A DNA stretch of 64,000 bases from Vibrio bivalvicida (GCF_001399455.2 NZ_LLEI02000017.1:40384-104383); one strand, 5' to 3'; positions 10,301-18,872 are shown, numbered from the stretch's first letter. Notes: generated by a model from the sequence alone, not told the origin. A program made the numbers and translations.

Positions 10301-10429
10301 TGCACTAACACCACCAATTAAGAAAATCAGTGAGATCATCCAACTGATGACTCGGTTGCGGATAAAATAAGCCGCGATTCCCGTTATCTCATCATCGCTT
10401 TGTGACGAGTTATTGTTGTGTTCACTCAT
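7331..10429 (-). CDS. RND efflux pump permease (AcrB/VexK type)
   Basis: A 1032-residue inner-membrane proton-driven exporter of the HAE1/RND superfamily. Twelve transmembrane helices and two large periplasmic loops are visible in the usual duplicated arrangement. The TM4 proton-relay segment GMLVDNAIVVVEG is present near residues 413-425. It starts 8 bp inside the end of the adaptor gene and is last in a three-gene operon with two adaptor lipoproteins. That order matches my recollection of V. cholerae vexIJK; substrates cannot be read from sequence. No outer-membrane TolC is encoded nearby, so a distant one is presumably used. Confidence 0.92.
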   Translation of the reverse strand: MSEHNNNSSQSDDEITGIAAYFIRNRVISWMISLIFLIGGVSAFFSLGQLEDPAFTIKDAMVVTSYPGATPQQVEEEVTYPIEKAIQQLTYVDEVNSTSSRGLSQITVSMKNNYGPDDLPQIWDELRRKVNDLKGQLPPGVNDPTVIDDFGDVYGILLAVTGDGYSYKELLDYVDYLRRELELIDGVSKVSVSGEQQEQVFIEISMKRLSTLGIAPNTVFNLLSTQNVVSDAGAIRIGDEYIRIHPTGEFENVDQLGDLIITESGAQGLIYLKDVADIKRGYVEVPSNIITFNGDLALNLGVSFAQGVNVVEVGERFDRRLAELKYQQPVGVGISEIYSQPKEVDKSVSGFVVSLGQAVAIVIIVLLFFMGLRSGLLIGLILLLTVLGTFIFMKYFAIDLQRISLGALVIALGMLVDNAIVVVEGILIGTQKGRTRMQAATDIVTQTKWPLLGATVIAVTAFAPIGLSEDATGEYCGTLFTVLLISLMLSWFTAISLTPFFADIFFKGQKFKQGEGSDPYNGMIFVVYKGFLEFCMKRAWLTVIVLIVGLAVSIVGFTQVKQSFFPSSTTPMFLTDIWLPEGTDIRATNTKLKALESWLSEQEGVEHVTATAGQGLQRFMLTYSPEKSYSAYGEITTRVADYEQLESLMKNFRLYLEDKFPEINYKLKQIELGPGGGAKIEARIIGSDPTVLRGIAKQVEDIMHADPGATNIRHDWRERTKVLEPQFNESQARRYGISKSDVDEFLAMSFSGKSIGVYRDGTTLMPIVARLPEGERVDIRNIEGMKIWSPALGEYIPLQQVTLGYDIRWEDPIIVRKNRKRMLTVMADPDLLGEETAATLQTRLMPQIEAIELPPGYSLEWGGEYESSGDAQKSLFTTMPMGYLFMFLVTVFLFNSVKEPLIVWLTVPLAIIGVTTGLLALNTPFGFMALLGFLSLSGMLLKNGIVLLDQIEIEMHSGKDPYVAVVDAALSRVRPVCMAAITTILGMIPLLPDIFFKPMAVTIMFGLGFATVLTLIVVPVLYRLFHKVKVPN

Positions 10430-11510
10430 TACCCGCCTCCTGCTTAACTACTTGCACCTGCATTCCTTCCCTTAACCTAGAAACACCTGCTATCACAACT
10501 GATTGCTCACGACTCAAGCCATCAAGAATTTCAACTGCATCTTTCGTCGCCTTTCCTGTCACCACTTTCTGTTTCGCGACAGAGTTATCTTCATTGACCA
10601 CCCAAACATACTTACTTTGTCTGTCGAGTGAGTCGCCATCACCATTGAAGATGGCCTCAATAGGCACTTGCACGCGACCTTTCAACTCGAAACCAATTTC
10701 TTTGCTTTTAGAAGTCACTTCTACCGCCATACCGTCAAGAATGTATTCCTCTTCAGGCATAGGAAGCGTTAAAGTCGCCGTAAATGTACCAGTTGCAGGA
10801 TCTGGCTCAGTGGTAAACTCTTTGACTCTAGCGTTGTACTCATTGCCACTTGGAACTCTGACAATCGCTTTGATGCTCTTAGCAGCCACTTGTGTTTGCT
10901 TATTCGCATGGAGTCTATCGGGCAGTTGTATCAGCACTTCGACACTGTCGACACTATGGATATTGACGACTTGCTGACCAACTTGAATATTCTCGTATTG
11001 ATCTACACTTACCCGAGAAATAATGCCATCAACGGGCGCTTTTAACTGAGTAAAAGACAAGCGAAGTTTCGCTAACTGAAGCTCTGCGTAAGCTATCTGA
11101 CGGTTAGCTGCTATTTCATCAAATTGAGATTTTGCTAGTAAGCCTTTATCTACCAGTGGTTTAGAACGTTTATATTGGCTATCTACGACACTGTAACGTG
11201 CCGATGCGTTGTCGACATCAAGCTGGTAGTCAGTGGGATCTAACTCAGCGATTAGGTCTCCCTTTGCCAGATGATCACCTTCTTTGACATAAATTTTGTT
11301 GATCTCACCAGAGACACGGAAGCTAAGATGTGAACGTTCTGCGGCATTGGCGACAGCAGGGAAATAAAGTAGATCTGCGCTTACCTCACGATCAGCTAGC
11401 GCCAATACCTTAACTTTAGGTGCGCCAAAATCAACATACTGAGGTTCACCTCCACATCCCGATAAAAGTACAACTGAAGAGAGCGCACATAGATTTAACC
11501 ATTGCTTCAT
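10422..11510 (-). CDS. RND efflux periplasmic adaptor lipoprotein (second of two)
   Basis: A 362-residue membrane-fusion protein that links the RND pump to the outer-membrane channel. I place the start at the ATG giving MKQWLNLCALSSVVLLSGCG. This is a clean lipoprotein signal with lipobox LSGC; a longer open frame exists upstream but would bury it. A lipoyl/barrel-sandwich half-motif (YVKEGDHLAKGDLIAELD) and a helical hairpin follow. Only 1 bp separates this start from the stop of the first adaptor, and its 3' end overlaps the pump gene, so the three are translationally coupled. Confidence 0.9.
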   Translation of the reverse strand: MKQWLNLCALSSVVLLSGCGGEPQYVDFGAPKVKVLALADREVSADLLYFPAVANAAERSHLSFRVSGEINKIYVKEGDHLAKGDLIAELDPTDYQLDVDNASARYSVVDSQYKRSKPLVDKGLLAKSQFDEIAANRQIAYAELQLAKLRLSFTQLKAPVDGIISRVSVDQYENIQVGQQVVNIHSVDSVEVLIQLPDRLHANKQTQVAAKSIKAIVRVPSGNEYNARVKEFTTEPDPATGTFTATLTLPMPEEEYILDGMAVEVTSKSKEIGFELKGRVQVPIEAIFNGDGDSLDRQSKYVWVVNEDNSVAKQKVVTGKATKDAVEILDGLSREQSVVIAGVSRLREGMQVQVVKQEAGNE

Positions 11511-11511
11511 C

Positions 11512-12543
11512 TTACAGACCTCGCTCTTTAATCCACTCTCGAACCTTAATGCCCGGCTCGATACCATTCACACCAGAGATTACGATCTGGTCACCTTCAT
11601 TTAGGCCACTTTGCACTTGTCGCTTGTCATTCAGATCGACCAGAGCTTTAGTAACGATGCCTTGAGAATCTACTCGCCAAACATATGTTTGACCATTTTC
11701 CTCAATCAATGCCGACGTTGGAATCCGCGTTGCTCCGGTAGACTCTACTGCGACGTGGATAGTGCCAGCCATACCCGGTAAAATGCCTATGTCTTCGGGT
11801 CTTTCCATCACCATGGTGACTTTATAAGAGCCCGTCTTCGGATCTGCTTCAGTATCGACTTCTTGGAATGTCAATTCATATTGGTTCTCAGGGAACGCAT
11901 CAAACGTCATGTGCGCAGTTAGATTTAGGCCACTTGCAAATCGATTGAGGAGATGATCTGGAAGCTGAAAAATAACCTTCATTAACTGCGTCGTTTGAAT
12001 ATTCATTACACCTTCTTTGGCCGCGATATACTCATATGCTTCAGCAGGGACAATGGATACCGTACCATCGTACGGTGCGACTAAACGGGTGTAGCGTAAG
12101 TTTGCTTGCGCCTGTTCAAGCGTCGCTCTAGCAGAGTTTCGTTTGGCTTTCGCTTCATCAAAGTCTTGTTCAGAGACAACTTTGTCTTTACGAAGCTTTT
12201 TATACCGCTGGAATTGAACATCAGCGAGGCGGTATTGTGCTTCCGCTTGCTTCGCCAATAAGGTGTATTCATCAGGGTTTAATGAGGCTAAAACATCCCC
12301 TTTAATGACGGCTTGCCCAGCAACGACATCAATAGATTGCAATTGGCCTGGTACTCGAAAGGCAAGTACCGCTTTATCACCAGCTTCAGAAGTGGCAGGA
12401 AAAGAGCGTTCAAAGTGAGCATTGCCGATTGAAACAGTAAACAGTTTAGCTGGCCTAGAATCGGGTTCAGGAACAGGAGGAAGCTCCCTACCACAGCCAC
12501 TGAGCACAGCAGCTGTTGCAAGAAACAGTATGGATTTGCGCAT
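11512..12543 (-). CDS. RND efflux periplasmic adaptor lipoprotein (first of two)
   Basis: A 343-residue membrane-fusion protein. The N-terminus MRKSILFLATAAVLSGCG is a lipoprotein signal. The barrel-sandwich motif DVVAGQAVIKGDVLASLNPDEY and the partner half RLVAPYDGTVS are visible. A TTG two codons upstream is an alternative start; I prefer the ATG. It is the first gene of the operon with a second, clearly different adaptor and the pump. Two non-identical adaptors may form a heteromeric adaptor ring, as described for some paired-adaptor RND pumps. No local regulator is encoded. Confidence 0.88.
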   Translation of the reverse strand: MRKSILFLATAAVLSGCGRELPPVPEPDSRPAKLFTVSIGNAHFERSFPATSEAGDKAVLAFRVPGQLQSIDVVAGQAVIKGDVLASLNPDEYTLLAKQAEAQYRLADVQFQRYKKLRKDKVVSEQDFDEAKAKRNSARATLEQAQANLRYTRLVAPYDGTVSIVPAEAYEYIAAKEGVMNIQTTQLMKVIFQLPDHLLNRFASGLNLTAHMTFDAFPENQYELTFQEVDTEADPKTGSYKVTMVMERPEDIGILPGMAGTIHVAVESTGATRIPTSALIEENGQTYVWRVDSQGIVTKALVDLNDKRQVQSGLNEGDQIVISGVNGIEPGIKVREWIKERGL

Positions 12544-12668
12544 AATCAATCATCCGTTTGCAGCGATTAGTTACAAAGATAGATGAATGATACCGCCTCT
12601 TCCATACGTCAGGTAGAAAATATTATGAAAATTAATAATTTGCCCGTTATATGAGTAGATTGTCGCAA

Positions 12669-12710
12669 TTTTGAACCCTCAGTATATTAATGTGAAGTGA
12701 AGGTTCAAAA
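12669..12710. repeat. Inverted repeat between the RND operon and pspC
   Basis: Perfect 9-bp arms (TTTTGAACC/GGTTCAAAA) flank a 24-bp AT-rich spacer. The repeat lies about 126 bp upstream of the RND operon start and 22 bp past the pspC stop. There is no T-run, so an operator for the efflux operon is as plausible as a transcript-end structure. Confidence 0.45.
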
Positions 12711-12731
12711 CCGCCGAGCTCTTTGAAGCTG

Positions 12732-13124
12732 TTAAAGTGTTTTGAACTCTTTATCTACTTTAAACGCATCTGAAGTCACGTAAGCTTCAATATCTCGAAT
12801 TTGAGTTTCTAGATTGTGAAAATCTCGCTCGATGGTATTGAGCAACATTTCAGGTGTTTGGCCTTGCTGCCAAGGTTTGTTTTTTAGCTTGTGCTCTTGC
12901 TCGGTTTTGATCGCTTCGACATAGTTTGCTGGCTGCTTTTCAATCATCAGGGTCATGGCAATGTACGCTAACAGTACCAAGAAGCTACCACCCAGCAGAG
13001 CGGCTGAAATCACCAAAATACGTACTAGCCACACTTCTAAAGCAAAATAATTCGCTAACCCTGCACACACGCCCGTTATCTTTCCATTCACAGGATCTCG
13101 ATAAAGTTCTCGCCTATAGTTCAT
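12732..13124 (-). CDS. pspC: Phage shock protein C (envelope-stress membrane sensor)
   Basis: A 130-residue inner-membrane protein with the PspC domain. The N-terminal segment RELYRDPVNGKITGVCAGLANYFAL leads into a transmembrane helix (about residues 35-60). An acidic/basic helical tail probably forms a coiled coil. With PspB it senses membrane damage and draws PspA away from PspF. The start MNYRRE is chosen because GGAGAC lies just upstream and it gives the usual 11-bp overlap with pspB; a longer frame would add ten residues. Confidence 0.93.
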   Translation of the reverse strand: MNYRRELYRDPVNGKITGVCAGLANYFALEVWLVRILVISAALLGGSFLVLLAYIAMTLMIEKQPANYVEAIKTEQEHKLKNKPWQQGQTPEMLLNTIERDFHNLETQIRDIEAYVTSDAFKVDKEFKTL

Positions 13125-13350
13125 AACGACGTCTCCAAGTCGGTGACTCCGCATCCAAAATACGCTCTAGCGTGTCTACTCGGTTCTGCATACTGGCCGC
13201 TTTCTCCGATAAAGATTCTAGTCGTTGAAGATCTTCATTCGACAGCCCTGTACTCGCATTTTTCTTACTGCGGTAGTGCAAGAATAGCCACAACGGAGCA
13301 ACGAAAATCAGAAATACGATTAATGGACCAGCAATAAAAAATGACGACAT
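13114..13350 (-). CDS. pspB: Phage shock protein B
   Basis: A 78-residue inner-membrane protein. One N-terminal transmembrane helix (about residues 5-26, IAGPLIVFLIFVAPLWLFLHYR) precedes a leucine-rich cytosolic coiled coil (LQRLESLSEKAASMQNRVDTLERIL). It partners PspC in the psp stress circuit. It overlaps pspC and follows pspA by 85 bp in the same operon. Confidence 0.94.
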   Translation of the reverse strand: MSSFFIAGPLIVFLIFVAPLWLFLHYRSKKNASTGLSNEDLQRLESLSEKAASMQNRVDTLERILDAESPTWRRRYEL

Positions 13351-13435
13351 AAATAACTCCTTAATGAAAGGTAGATAAACAGCTTTTCCAAGCCCATGCT
13401 ATCTACCTAGTTAACTTATCAAAATCTAACTGGAA

Positions 13436-14104
13436 TTACTTTTTATCTTCCATTTGCTGTTTAAGTTTCTCCAATTCTTTTTCAATTTCATCTTGCGCCT
13501 GAAGCTCTGCAAATTCTTGGTCGAGTGACTTAGCGTTACCTGTCTTAGCATACAGATCCGCTTCCGCTTCCATTTCATCTACCTTGCGTGAGTATTGCTC
13601 AAACTTAGCCATGGCCTCGCTTGTACGCGCTGTATGCAGGTGCTTTTGAACATCACGGCGGTTTGAAGCCGTTTGGCTACGAATTGCCAGTGCCTGTTGC
13701 TTTGCACGAGTTTCCGTTATTTTTGTTTCTAGCTTGCTGATTTCACCAGTTAGCTTGTCGATGGTCTCCTCAACCAAGGTTTGTTCAGTGTGCAGGCCTT
13801 TCAGCATATCTTGCAGTTTTTGCTTTTCTATCAGCGCTGATCGCGCAAGATCTTCACGCTGCTTTGTCAGTGCCAGCGTTGCCTTCTGCTGCCATTCATC
13901 GATCGCAGCTTCCATTGAATCTACTTTACGTGCCAACTCTTTTTTGTCTGCAATTGCTTTTGCCGAATTGGTGCGCACTTCCACTAAAGTGTCTTCCATT
14001 TCCTGAATGATTAAGCGGATCATTTTTTCAGGATCCTCTGCTTTATCCAATAGAGCACTGATGTTTGAATTAACGATGTCGGCGAATCGAGAGAAAATAC
14101 CCAT
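13436..14104 (-). CDS. pspA: Phage shock protein A (membrane-binding effector and PspF inhibitor)
   Basis: A 222-residue peripheral membrane protein of the PspA/IM30/ESCRT-III-like family. It is almost entirely coiled coil. The N-terminal amphipathic helix (MGIFSRFADIVNSNISALLDKAEDPEKMI) binds stressed membrane. It stabilises the inner membrane against proton leakage and, when unstressed, binds PspF to shut off psp. It is first in pspABC and is preceded by a sigma-54 type promoter. Confidence 0.96.
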   Translation of the reverse strand: MGIFSRFADIVNSNISALLDKAEDPEKMIRLIIQEMEDTLVEVRTNSAKAIADKKELARKVDSMEAAIDEWQQKATLALTKQREDLARSALIEKQKLQDMLKGLHTEQTLVEETIDKLTGEISKLETKITETRAKQQALAIRSQTASNRRDVQKHLHTARTSEAMAKFEQYSRKVDEMEAEADLYAKTGNAKSLDQEFAELQAQDEIEKELEKLKQQMEDKK

Positions 14105-14184
14105 AGCGAGGCTCCTTATTTTATTGCATCAAGTTATGTCAAACATAACCATTGAATCTGTATTTTTTCAATCTACTCAATGGT

Positions 14185-14201
14185 TCCAAGTTACGTGCCA
14201 A
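14185..14201 (-). promoter_or_regulatory. Sigma-54 promoter of the psp operon
   Basis: On the minus strand TTGGCACG-N4-TTGG matches the sigma-54 -24/-12 consensus (TGGCACG-N4-TTGC) with one mismatch at the -12 GC. It lies about 80 bp upstream of pspA and faces it, with the activator pspF divergent on the other side. Confidence 0.8.
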
Positions 14202-14307
14202 CATTTCAACCTATATAAATCAAACAGTTATCAAAAAACTCATTGAAATATTTTTTTAACTGTGTTGAATTTGACCTACAGTTGGTAAATTTCACCACGG
14301 AGCTATT

Positions 14308-15300
14308 ATGCAGCAAAATCTAATTGGCGAATCCCCTGCCTTTCTCTCGGTACTTGACAAAGTCTCTAAACTGGCAGCAATTGAACGACCAGTACTAATT
14401 ATCGGTGAACGTGGTACGGGTAAGGAACTCATCGCTCAACGTCTGCATTATCTGTCCAAGCGCTGGGATCAGCCCTTGATTTCGCTAAATTGCTCAACGT
14501 TAAGTGAAGGGCTGATCGACTCAGAGCTTTTTGGTCATGAACAAGGCTCATTTACTGGCTCTAAAGGACGTCATAAAGGGCGTTTCGAGCGCGCTGAAAA
14601 TGGCACTCTGTTTTTGGACGAATTGGCGACGGCTCCTTTGCTGGTTCAAGAAAAGCTTTTGCGAGTCATTGAATACGGCCAGTATGAAAGGGTTGGTGGT
14701 CATCAGTTGCTTAATGCCAATGTCCGCTTGGTTTGTGCAACCAATGCAGATCTACCTCAAATGGCAGGTCAAGGGGCTTTCAGAGCCGATCTATTAGATA
14801 GACTAGCCTTTGACGTTATTCACTTACCTCCGCTTCGCCAGCGGCAAGAAGACATTCTATTACTTGCTGAATATTATGCCATTAAGATGTGCCGCGAATT
14901 GGGCTTTGAGTATTTCGTTGGATTTTCGAACCAAGCGGAGCAAAGTTTGCTCGATTACCGTTGGCCAGGCAATGTCCGCGAACTAAAGAATGTTATTGAG
15001 CGAGCCGTTTATCAGCATGGAGCAGAGCAAGAACAAATTGAGCAGTTAATATTCGACCCATTTCAATCCTCTTGGACCCCACCCGAGCTGAAGGATGAAT
15101 CAGCCCAACCACCTCAAGTACCATACTTCCAGTTTCCGATTGATTACAAACAGTGGCAAGAACAGCAAGACCAACTCATACTTAATGAGGCATTAAAGCA
15201 AAGTCAGTTCAATCAGCGAAAAGCGGCAGAGCTACTTGGGCTAAGTTATCACCAATTAAGGGGGATGGTACGTAAGTATGACCTTACCAACCTCAATTAG
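14308..15300 (+). CDS. pspF: PspF, sigma-54 enhancer-binding activator of the psp operon
   Basis: A 330-residue cytosolic AAA+ activator without a receiver domain, which is the PspF hallmark. Walker A is GERGTGKE (33-40) and Walker B is GTLFLDEL. The sigma-54 contact loop is GSFTGS (80-85) rather than the canonical GAFTGA; the key Phe and Thr are kept. A C-terminal Fis-type helix-turn-helix (NQRKAAELLGLSYHQLRGMVRKYDL) binds upstream sites. It is divergent from pspABC and lies upstream of the sap operon, as in enterobacteria. Confidence 0.95.
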   Translation: MQQNLIGESPAFLSVLDKVSKLAAIERPVLIIGERGTGKELIAQRLHYLSKRWDQPLISLNCSTLSEGLIDSELFGHEQGSFTGSKGRHKGRFERAENGTLFLDELATAPLLVQEKLLRVIEYGQYERVGGHQLLNANVRLVCATNADLPQMAGQGAFRADLLDRLAFDVIHLPPLRQRQEDILLLAEYYAIKMCRELGFEYFVGFSNQAEQSLLDYRWPGNVRELKNVIERAVYQHGAEQEQIEQLIFDPFQSSWTPPELKDESAQPPQVPYFQFPIDYKQWQEQQDQLILNEALKQSQFNQRKAAELLGLSYHQLRGMVRKYDLTNLN

Positions 15301-15372
15301 CTGATGAAAATTGTGGTTTTGCTTTGGTTACCATGGGTATTTAGTGGTAAATTATTAGGATCTTAAGGCATA

Positions 15373-15420
15373 ATGATGCGTTCTATTGTGCTTTGTCCCA
15401 GACACTTGTTCTTTCTATGA
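15373..15420 (+). CDS. Possible 15-residue leader peptide upstream of sapA
   Basis: A mini-ORF, MMRSIVLCPRHLFFL, starts at two consecutive ATGs preceded by AAGG. Its TGA stop overlaps the ATG of sapA (ATGA), the usual sign of translational coupling. sapA itself has no good Shine-Dalgarno sequence, so coupling would explain its expression. The peptide resembles nothing I know. It could also be chance, given its length. Confidence 0.35.
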   Translation: MMRSIVLCPRHLFFL

Positions 15421-17036
15421 AAGCATTCATTCAGTTTACATTAGGTTTATTTAGCCTCAGCCTGTTAGCAGGTTGTGGTGAAGAGATTGATCACGACAAA
15501 ATCCGCCAGAAAGGATTCGTCTACTGTGGTCAAGGAGGTCCAACGACCTTTAACCCTCAGCTCGTTGATAGTGGTATTACTACCGAAACACTTAGCCCAC
15601 AATTGTTCAACACTTTACTGACACTCGATAGCAAAACGTACCAACCTATCCCAAGCCTTGCGACAAAGTGGATGGTAAATAAAGCCGGTACTGAGTACAT
15701 TTTTACTCTGCGAAAAGGAATTCAGTTTCAAACCACAGCTTGGTTCACGCCTTCTAGATCAATGAACGCGGATGATGTGGAGTTTAGCTTTAATCGCATT
15801 GTCGATACCACCAACCCATTTCATTATGTCGGCAGCGGTCTTTACCCTTGGTTTACTGGCATTGATTTTCAAAACTTGATTGTCGACGTGACCGCCCTAT
15901 CAAAGTACAAGGTGAAGTTCACCTTGAGCCGACCAGACAATAGTTTCTTGTCTAACATTGCCACTAGCCACGCCGTAATCCATTCGAAAGAGTACGCAAA
16001 TCAGCTCGCGCTCAGTGATGACAAAAGCATGCTAGATAGCCACCCTGTTGGCACTGGGCCTTTTTACCTTGCCGAGTACCAAGCCAATGACCTTATTCGT
16101 CTCAAAAGAAACGATCGCTATTGGAAAGTCAGACCTAAAATGGAGCAAGTTGTTTTTGACATTTCTCAACGCGGTACAGGTACGCTAGCGAAACTGCTGC
16201 GAAGCGAATGTGACGTACTTAACTCACCACTGTCAAGCCAACTGCCCATTATTGAACAAACGGCCGACGTAGAGTTAACGGCTAAGCCAGCAATGAACAT
16301 TTCTTTCGTTGCAGTCAACACCTCACACCCTGCACTAAATGATGCTCGGGTGCGCAAAGCCCTTAACTATGCTATCAACCGTCAAAACATCTTAGATTCT
16401 GTCTATTATGGTACAGGGAGCCAAGCATATTCTGTTCTGCCCCCTTCCTCATGGGCCTATCAAAAAGACGCCGTACAGATCCGCTATGACCGAAACTATG
16501 CCATCGCACTTTTACGTGACGCTGGTTATAGCAAAGGGCTAGAGCTAACTATGTCGGTGCCACTTGAGCCACGAGCTTATAATCCTAGTCCAAGGAAAAC
16601 AGCAGAGTTAATTCAGGCTAACTTAGCCGACGTTGGCATAAAACTCAATTTGATGGCCGACGACAGGTTCGAGCGCAGTACGCTCAACGACAATGCCAAT
16701 ATTGACCTTCACTTGACAGGTTGGATTGCCAATACAGGTGACCCAGATAACTTTTTGCGCCCTCTCCTATCTTGTGACTCAAAACGCGCAGGGCTAAATG
16801 TATCGAGTTGGTGCAACCCAGACTTCGATTTCTTACTCGATTTAGCACTCGAGGTCGACAAGCCACGTTATCGACAGAATCTGTACAAACAAGCGCAGAA
16901 TATTCTCAATGAAGAGTTCCCTGTGATTCCACTAAACCATGGCATGCAGTTGCAAGCTCATCACGCATCATTGAAGGGCTTCAAAGAGAGTCCATTCAAT
17001 GCTCAGCCATTTGATACTGTCGAGAGGGTTAAGTAA
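15417..17036 (+). CDS. sapA: SapA, peptide ABC transporter substrate-binding lipoprotein
   Basis: A 539-residue periplasmic solute-binding protein of the peptide/nickel family 5. The chosen ATG gives a lipoprotein signal with lipobox LAGC; a TTG eight codons earlier is less likely. The N-terminal segment FVYCGQGGPTTFNPQ and the later MNADDVEFSFNRI and HPVGTGPFYLAEY are family-5 landmarks. E. coli SapA, as I recall it, has an ordinary cleaved signal, so lipidation is a difference here. The family is linked to resistance to antimicrobial peptides and to haem or peptide uptake. It overlaps sapB by one base. Confidence 0.9.
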   Translation: MKAFIQFTLGLFSLSLLAGCGEEIDHDKIRQKGFVYCGQGGPTTFNPQLVDSGITTETLSPQLFNTLLTLDSKTYQPIPSLATKWMVNKAGTEYIFTLRKGIQFQTTAWFTPSRSMNADDVEFSFNRIVDTTNPFHYVGSGLYPWFTGIDFQNLIVDVTALSKYKVKFTLSRPDNSFLSNIATSHAVIHSKEYANQLALSDDKSMLDSHPVGTGPFYLAEYQANDLIRLKRNDRYWKVRPKMEQVVFDISQRGTGTLAKLLRSECDVLNSPLSSQLPIIEQTADVELTAKPAMNISFVAVNTSHPALNDARVRKALNYAINRQNILDSVYYGTGSQAYSVLPPSSWAYQKDAVQIRYDRNYAIALLRDAGYSKGLELTMSVPLEPRAYNPSPRKTAELIQANLADVGIKLNLMADDRFERSTLNDNANIDLHLTGWIANTGDPDNFLRPLLSCDSKRAGLNVSSWCNPDFDFLLDLALEVDKPRYRQNLYKQAQNILNEEFPVIPLNHGMQLQAHHASLKGFKESPFNAQPFDTVERVK

Positions 17037-17998
17037 TGCTACTGTATTCGGTTAGACGCTTTAATCTCTTCATAATCACACTATTGATACTCACTATGGT
17101 GGGTTTTAGCATTCTCAGACTAGAGCCTAGTTCACCTTGGGCTATCCATGATTTTTGGAACGGCTGGATGCTCTATCTTGGTGAACTCATGCAGTTGAAC
17201 CTTGGTGTCACTAAACTAGGCACGCCGATTATTGATGAGTTAAGTGTTGTCTTTCCTGCGACTTTAGAATTGTGTTTCATTGCGTTTATTATTTCGCTAT
17301 TGGTTGGTATTCCCGTTGGCACCTTGGCCGGTATGAAGCAAGGTAAGTGGATAGATACTGTCATTTCATTTACTTCAATGTCTGGTTATTCCGCTCCCTT
17401 ATTTTGGGTCGCTCTATTAATGATCATGGTGTTCTCGCTACACTTTCAAGTGCTACCCGTTGCTGGCCGTTATGACCTACTTTATCAAATAGAGCATGTC
17501 ACTGGATTTGCCATCATCGATGCTTTTTTTGCCAATGGCGAGTACCGAGCACACGCGCTTCAGAGCGTTCTGGAACACTTAATCCTGCCATGCTTGGTAC
17601 TTGCTCTAGCACCGACCACTCAAGTCATTGGCTTGATGCGAGCTTCGGTAGCAGAAGTTATGGGACAGAACTATATTCGTGCCGCCCGCATCAAGGGTTT
17701 GTCGACGCACGAGATCGTCACCCAACATGTGCTGCGCAACGCTATTCCACCTATCATTCCAAAAATAGGCGTGCAACTTTCAAGTATGTTGACACTTGCC
17801 ATTATCACCGAGTCAATATTTAACTGGCCAGGCATTGGCCGCTGGTTACTCGATGCCCTATCCAATCAAGATTACGTTGCCATTCAAGCGGGGGTTATCG
17901 TGGTTGCTAGCTTTGTTCTTACTGCCAACATCTTGTCAGATTTGATTGGTGCAATGGTCAACCCACTGGTAAGGAAGGAGTGGTATGCTAACCGATAA
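17036..17998 (+). CDS. sapB: SapB, ABC transporter permease
   Basis: A 320-residue inner-membrane permease of the DppB/OppB family with about six transmembrane helices. The EAA-type loop that contacts the ATPases is visible (NYIRAARIKGLSTHEIVTQHVLRNAI, about residues 212-237). It is the second gene of sapABCDF. In E. coli SapBCDF was also reported to export putrescine, so transport without SapA is possible. Confidence 0.93.
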   Translation: MLLYSVRRFNLFIITLLILTMVGFSILRLEPSSPWAIHDFWNGWMLYLGELMQLNLGVTKLGTPIIDELSVVFPATLELCFIAFIISLLVGIPVGTLAGMKQGKWIDTVISFTSMSGYSAPLFWVALLMIMVFSLHFQVLPVAGRYDLLYQIEHVTGFAIIDAFFANGEYRAHALQSVLEHLILPCLVLALAPTTQVIGLMRASVAEVMGQNYIRAARIKGLSTHEIVTQHVLRNAIPPIIPKIGVQLSSMLTLAIITESIFNWPGIGRWLLDALSNQDYVAIQAGVIVVASFVLTANILSDLIGAMVNPLVRKEWYANR

Positions 17999-18872
17999 CG
18001 TTTATCAAGAAGAGCGTATCCCTACCCAGTTCGAACGTTTCTGGCGTAGCTTCCGAGCAAACAATTTGGCAATGTTTGGTCTGTGGTGCCTGCTGATTCT
18101 GTGCCTGATTACATTGGTTTCGCCGTGGTTAACCCCCCACGATCCGCAGGCTCAAAGTGGAGAGTTACTTATCCCTCCCTCTTGGAACCCGACTGGCACA
18201 GTAGAATATTTCCTTGGTACAGATGACTTAGGCCGAGACATACTGTCTCGACTAATCGAAGGCTCGCGATTCACATTTGGCGCAGCCTTTGTGGTTACAC
18301 TCGTCGCCACAGTGATCGGTTGTTTGATTGGTGTGCTAGCAGGCATGACCAAAGGACTGCTATCAAGTGTTTTGAATCACTTGCTAGATACCGTTATGTC
18401 TATTCCATCATTACTATTAGCAATTATATTCGTTGCTTTCTTAGGGTTTGGTGAATTCAATATACTCCTCGCAATCTGCTTAGCCTTGATACCAAGGTTC
18501 GTTCGTTCCGTCTACATTGCGGTACATACTGAAGTTGAAAAAGACTACATCATGGCAGCTCGCTTAGATGGGGCAAACCAGTTCTACCTACTATGGAACT
18601 CAATATTACCCAACATTTTGGTAGTTGTTGCCACTGAAGTTACCCTTGCTTGGTCAATTGCTATTCTAGATATCACCGCGCTAGGCTTCTTAGGGTTAGG
18701 CGCGCAGGCACCGAGCACCGAATGGGGGGCCATACTTGGCGATTCTGTTGAGCTGATCTACCTTGCCCCTTGGACTGTGACCCTTCCAGGGCTCGCCATT
18801 ATGTTTACCGTTATTGTCATTAATCTGGTTGGTGAAGGAATTCGCCAAGCGCTTAATGCGGGGATCGAATAA
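17985..18872 (+). CDS. sapC: SapC, ABC transporter permease
   Basis: A 295-residue inner-membrane permease of the DppC/OppC family. It has an N-terminal cytosolic extension ahead of the first helix, the segment [17 protein letters not shown] (about residues 69-85) and the coupling loop [24 protein letters not shown]. It overlaps sapB by 14 bp and sapD by one base, so the operon is tightly coupled. Confidence 0.93.
   Translation: MLTDNVYQEERIPTQFERFWRSFRANNLAMFGLWCLLILCLITLVSPWLTPHDPQAQSGELLIPPSWNPTGTVEYFLGTDDLGRDILSRLIEGSRFTFGAAFVVTLVATVIGCLIGVLAGMTKGLLSSVLNHLLDTVMSIPSLLLAIIFVAFLGFGEFNILLAICLALIPRFVRSVYIAVHTEVEKDYIMAARLDGANQFYLLWNSILPNILVVVATEVTLAWSIAILDITALGFLGLGAQAPSTEWGAILGDSVELIYLAPWTVTLPGLAIMFTVIVINLVGEGIRQALNAGIE

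Noticed and set aside
12669..12710. Inverted repeat as a rho-independent terminator for pspABC
   Set aside because: The 24-bp spacer is long and no T-run follows on the minus strand, so I kept it only as an inverted repeat of unknown role.
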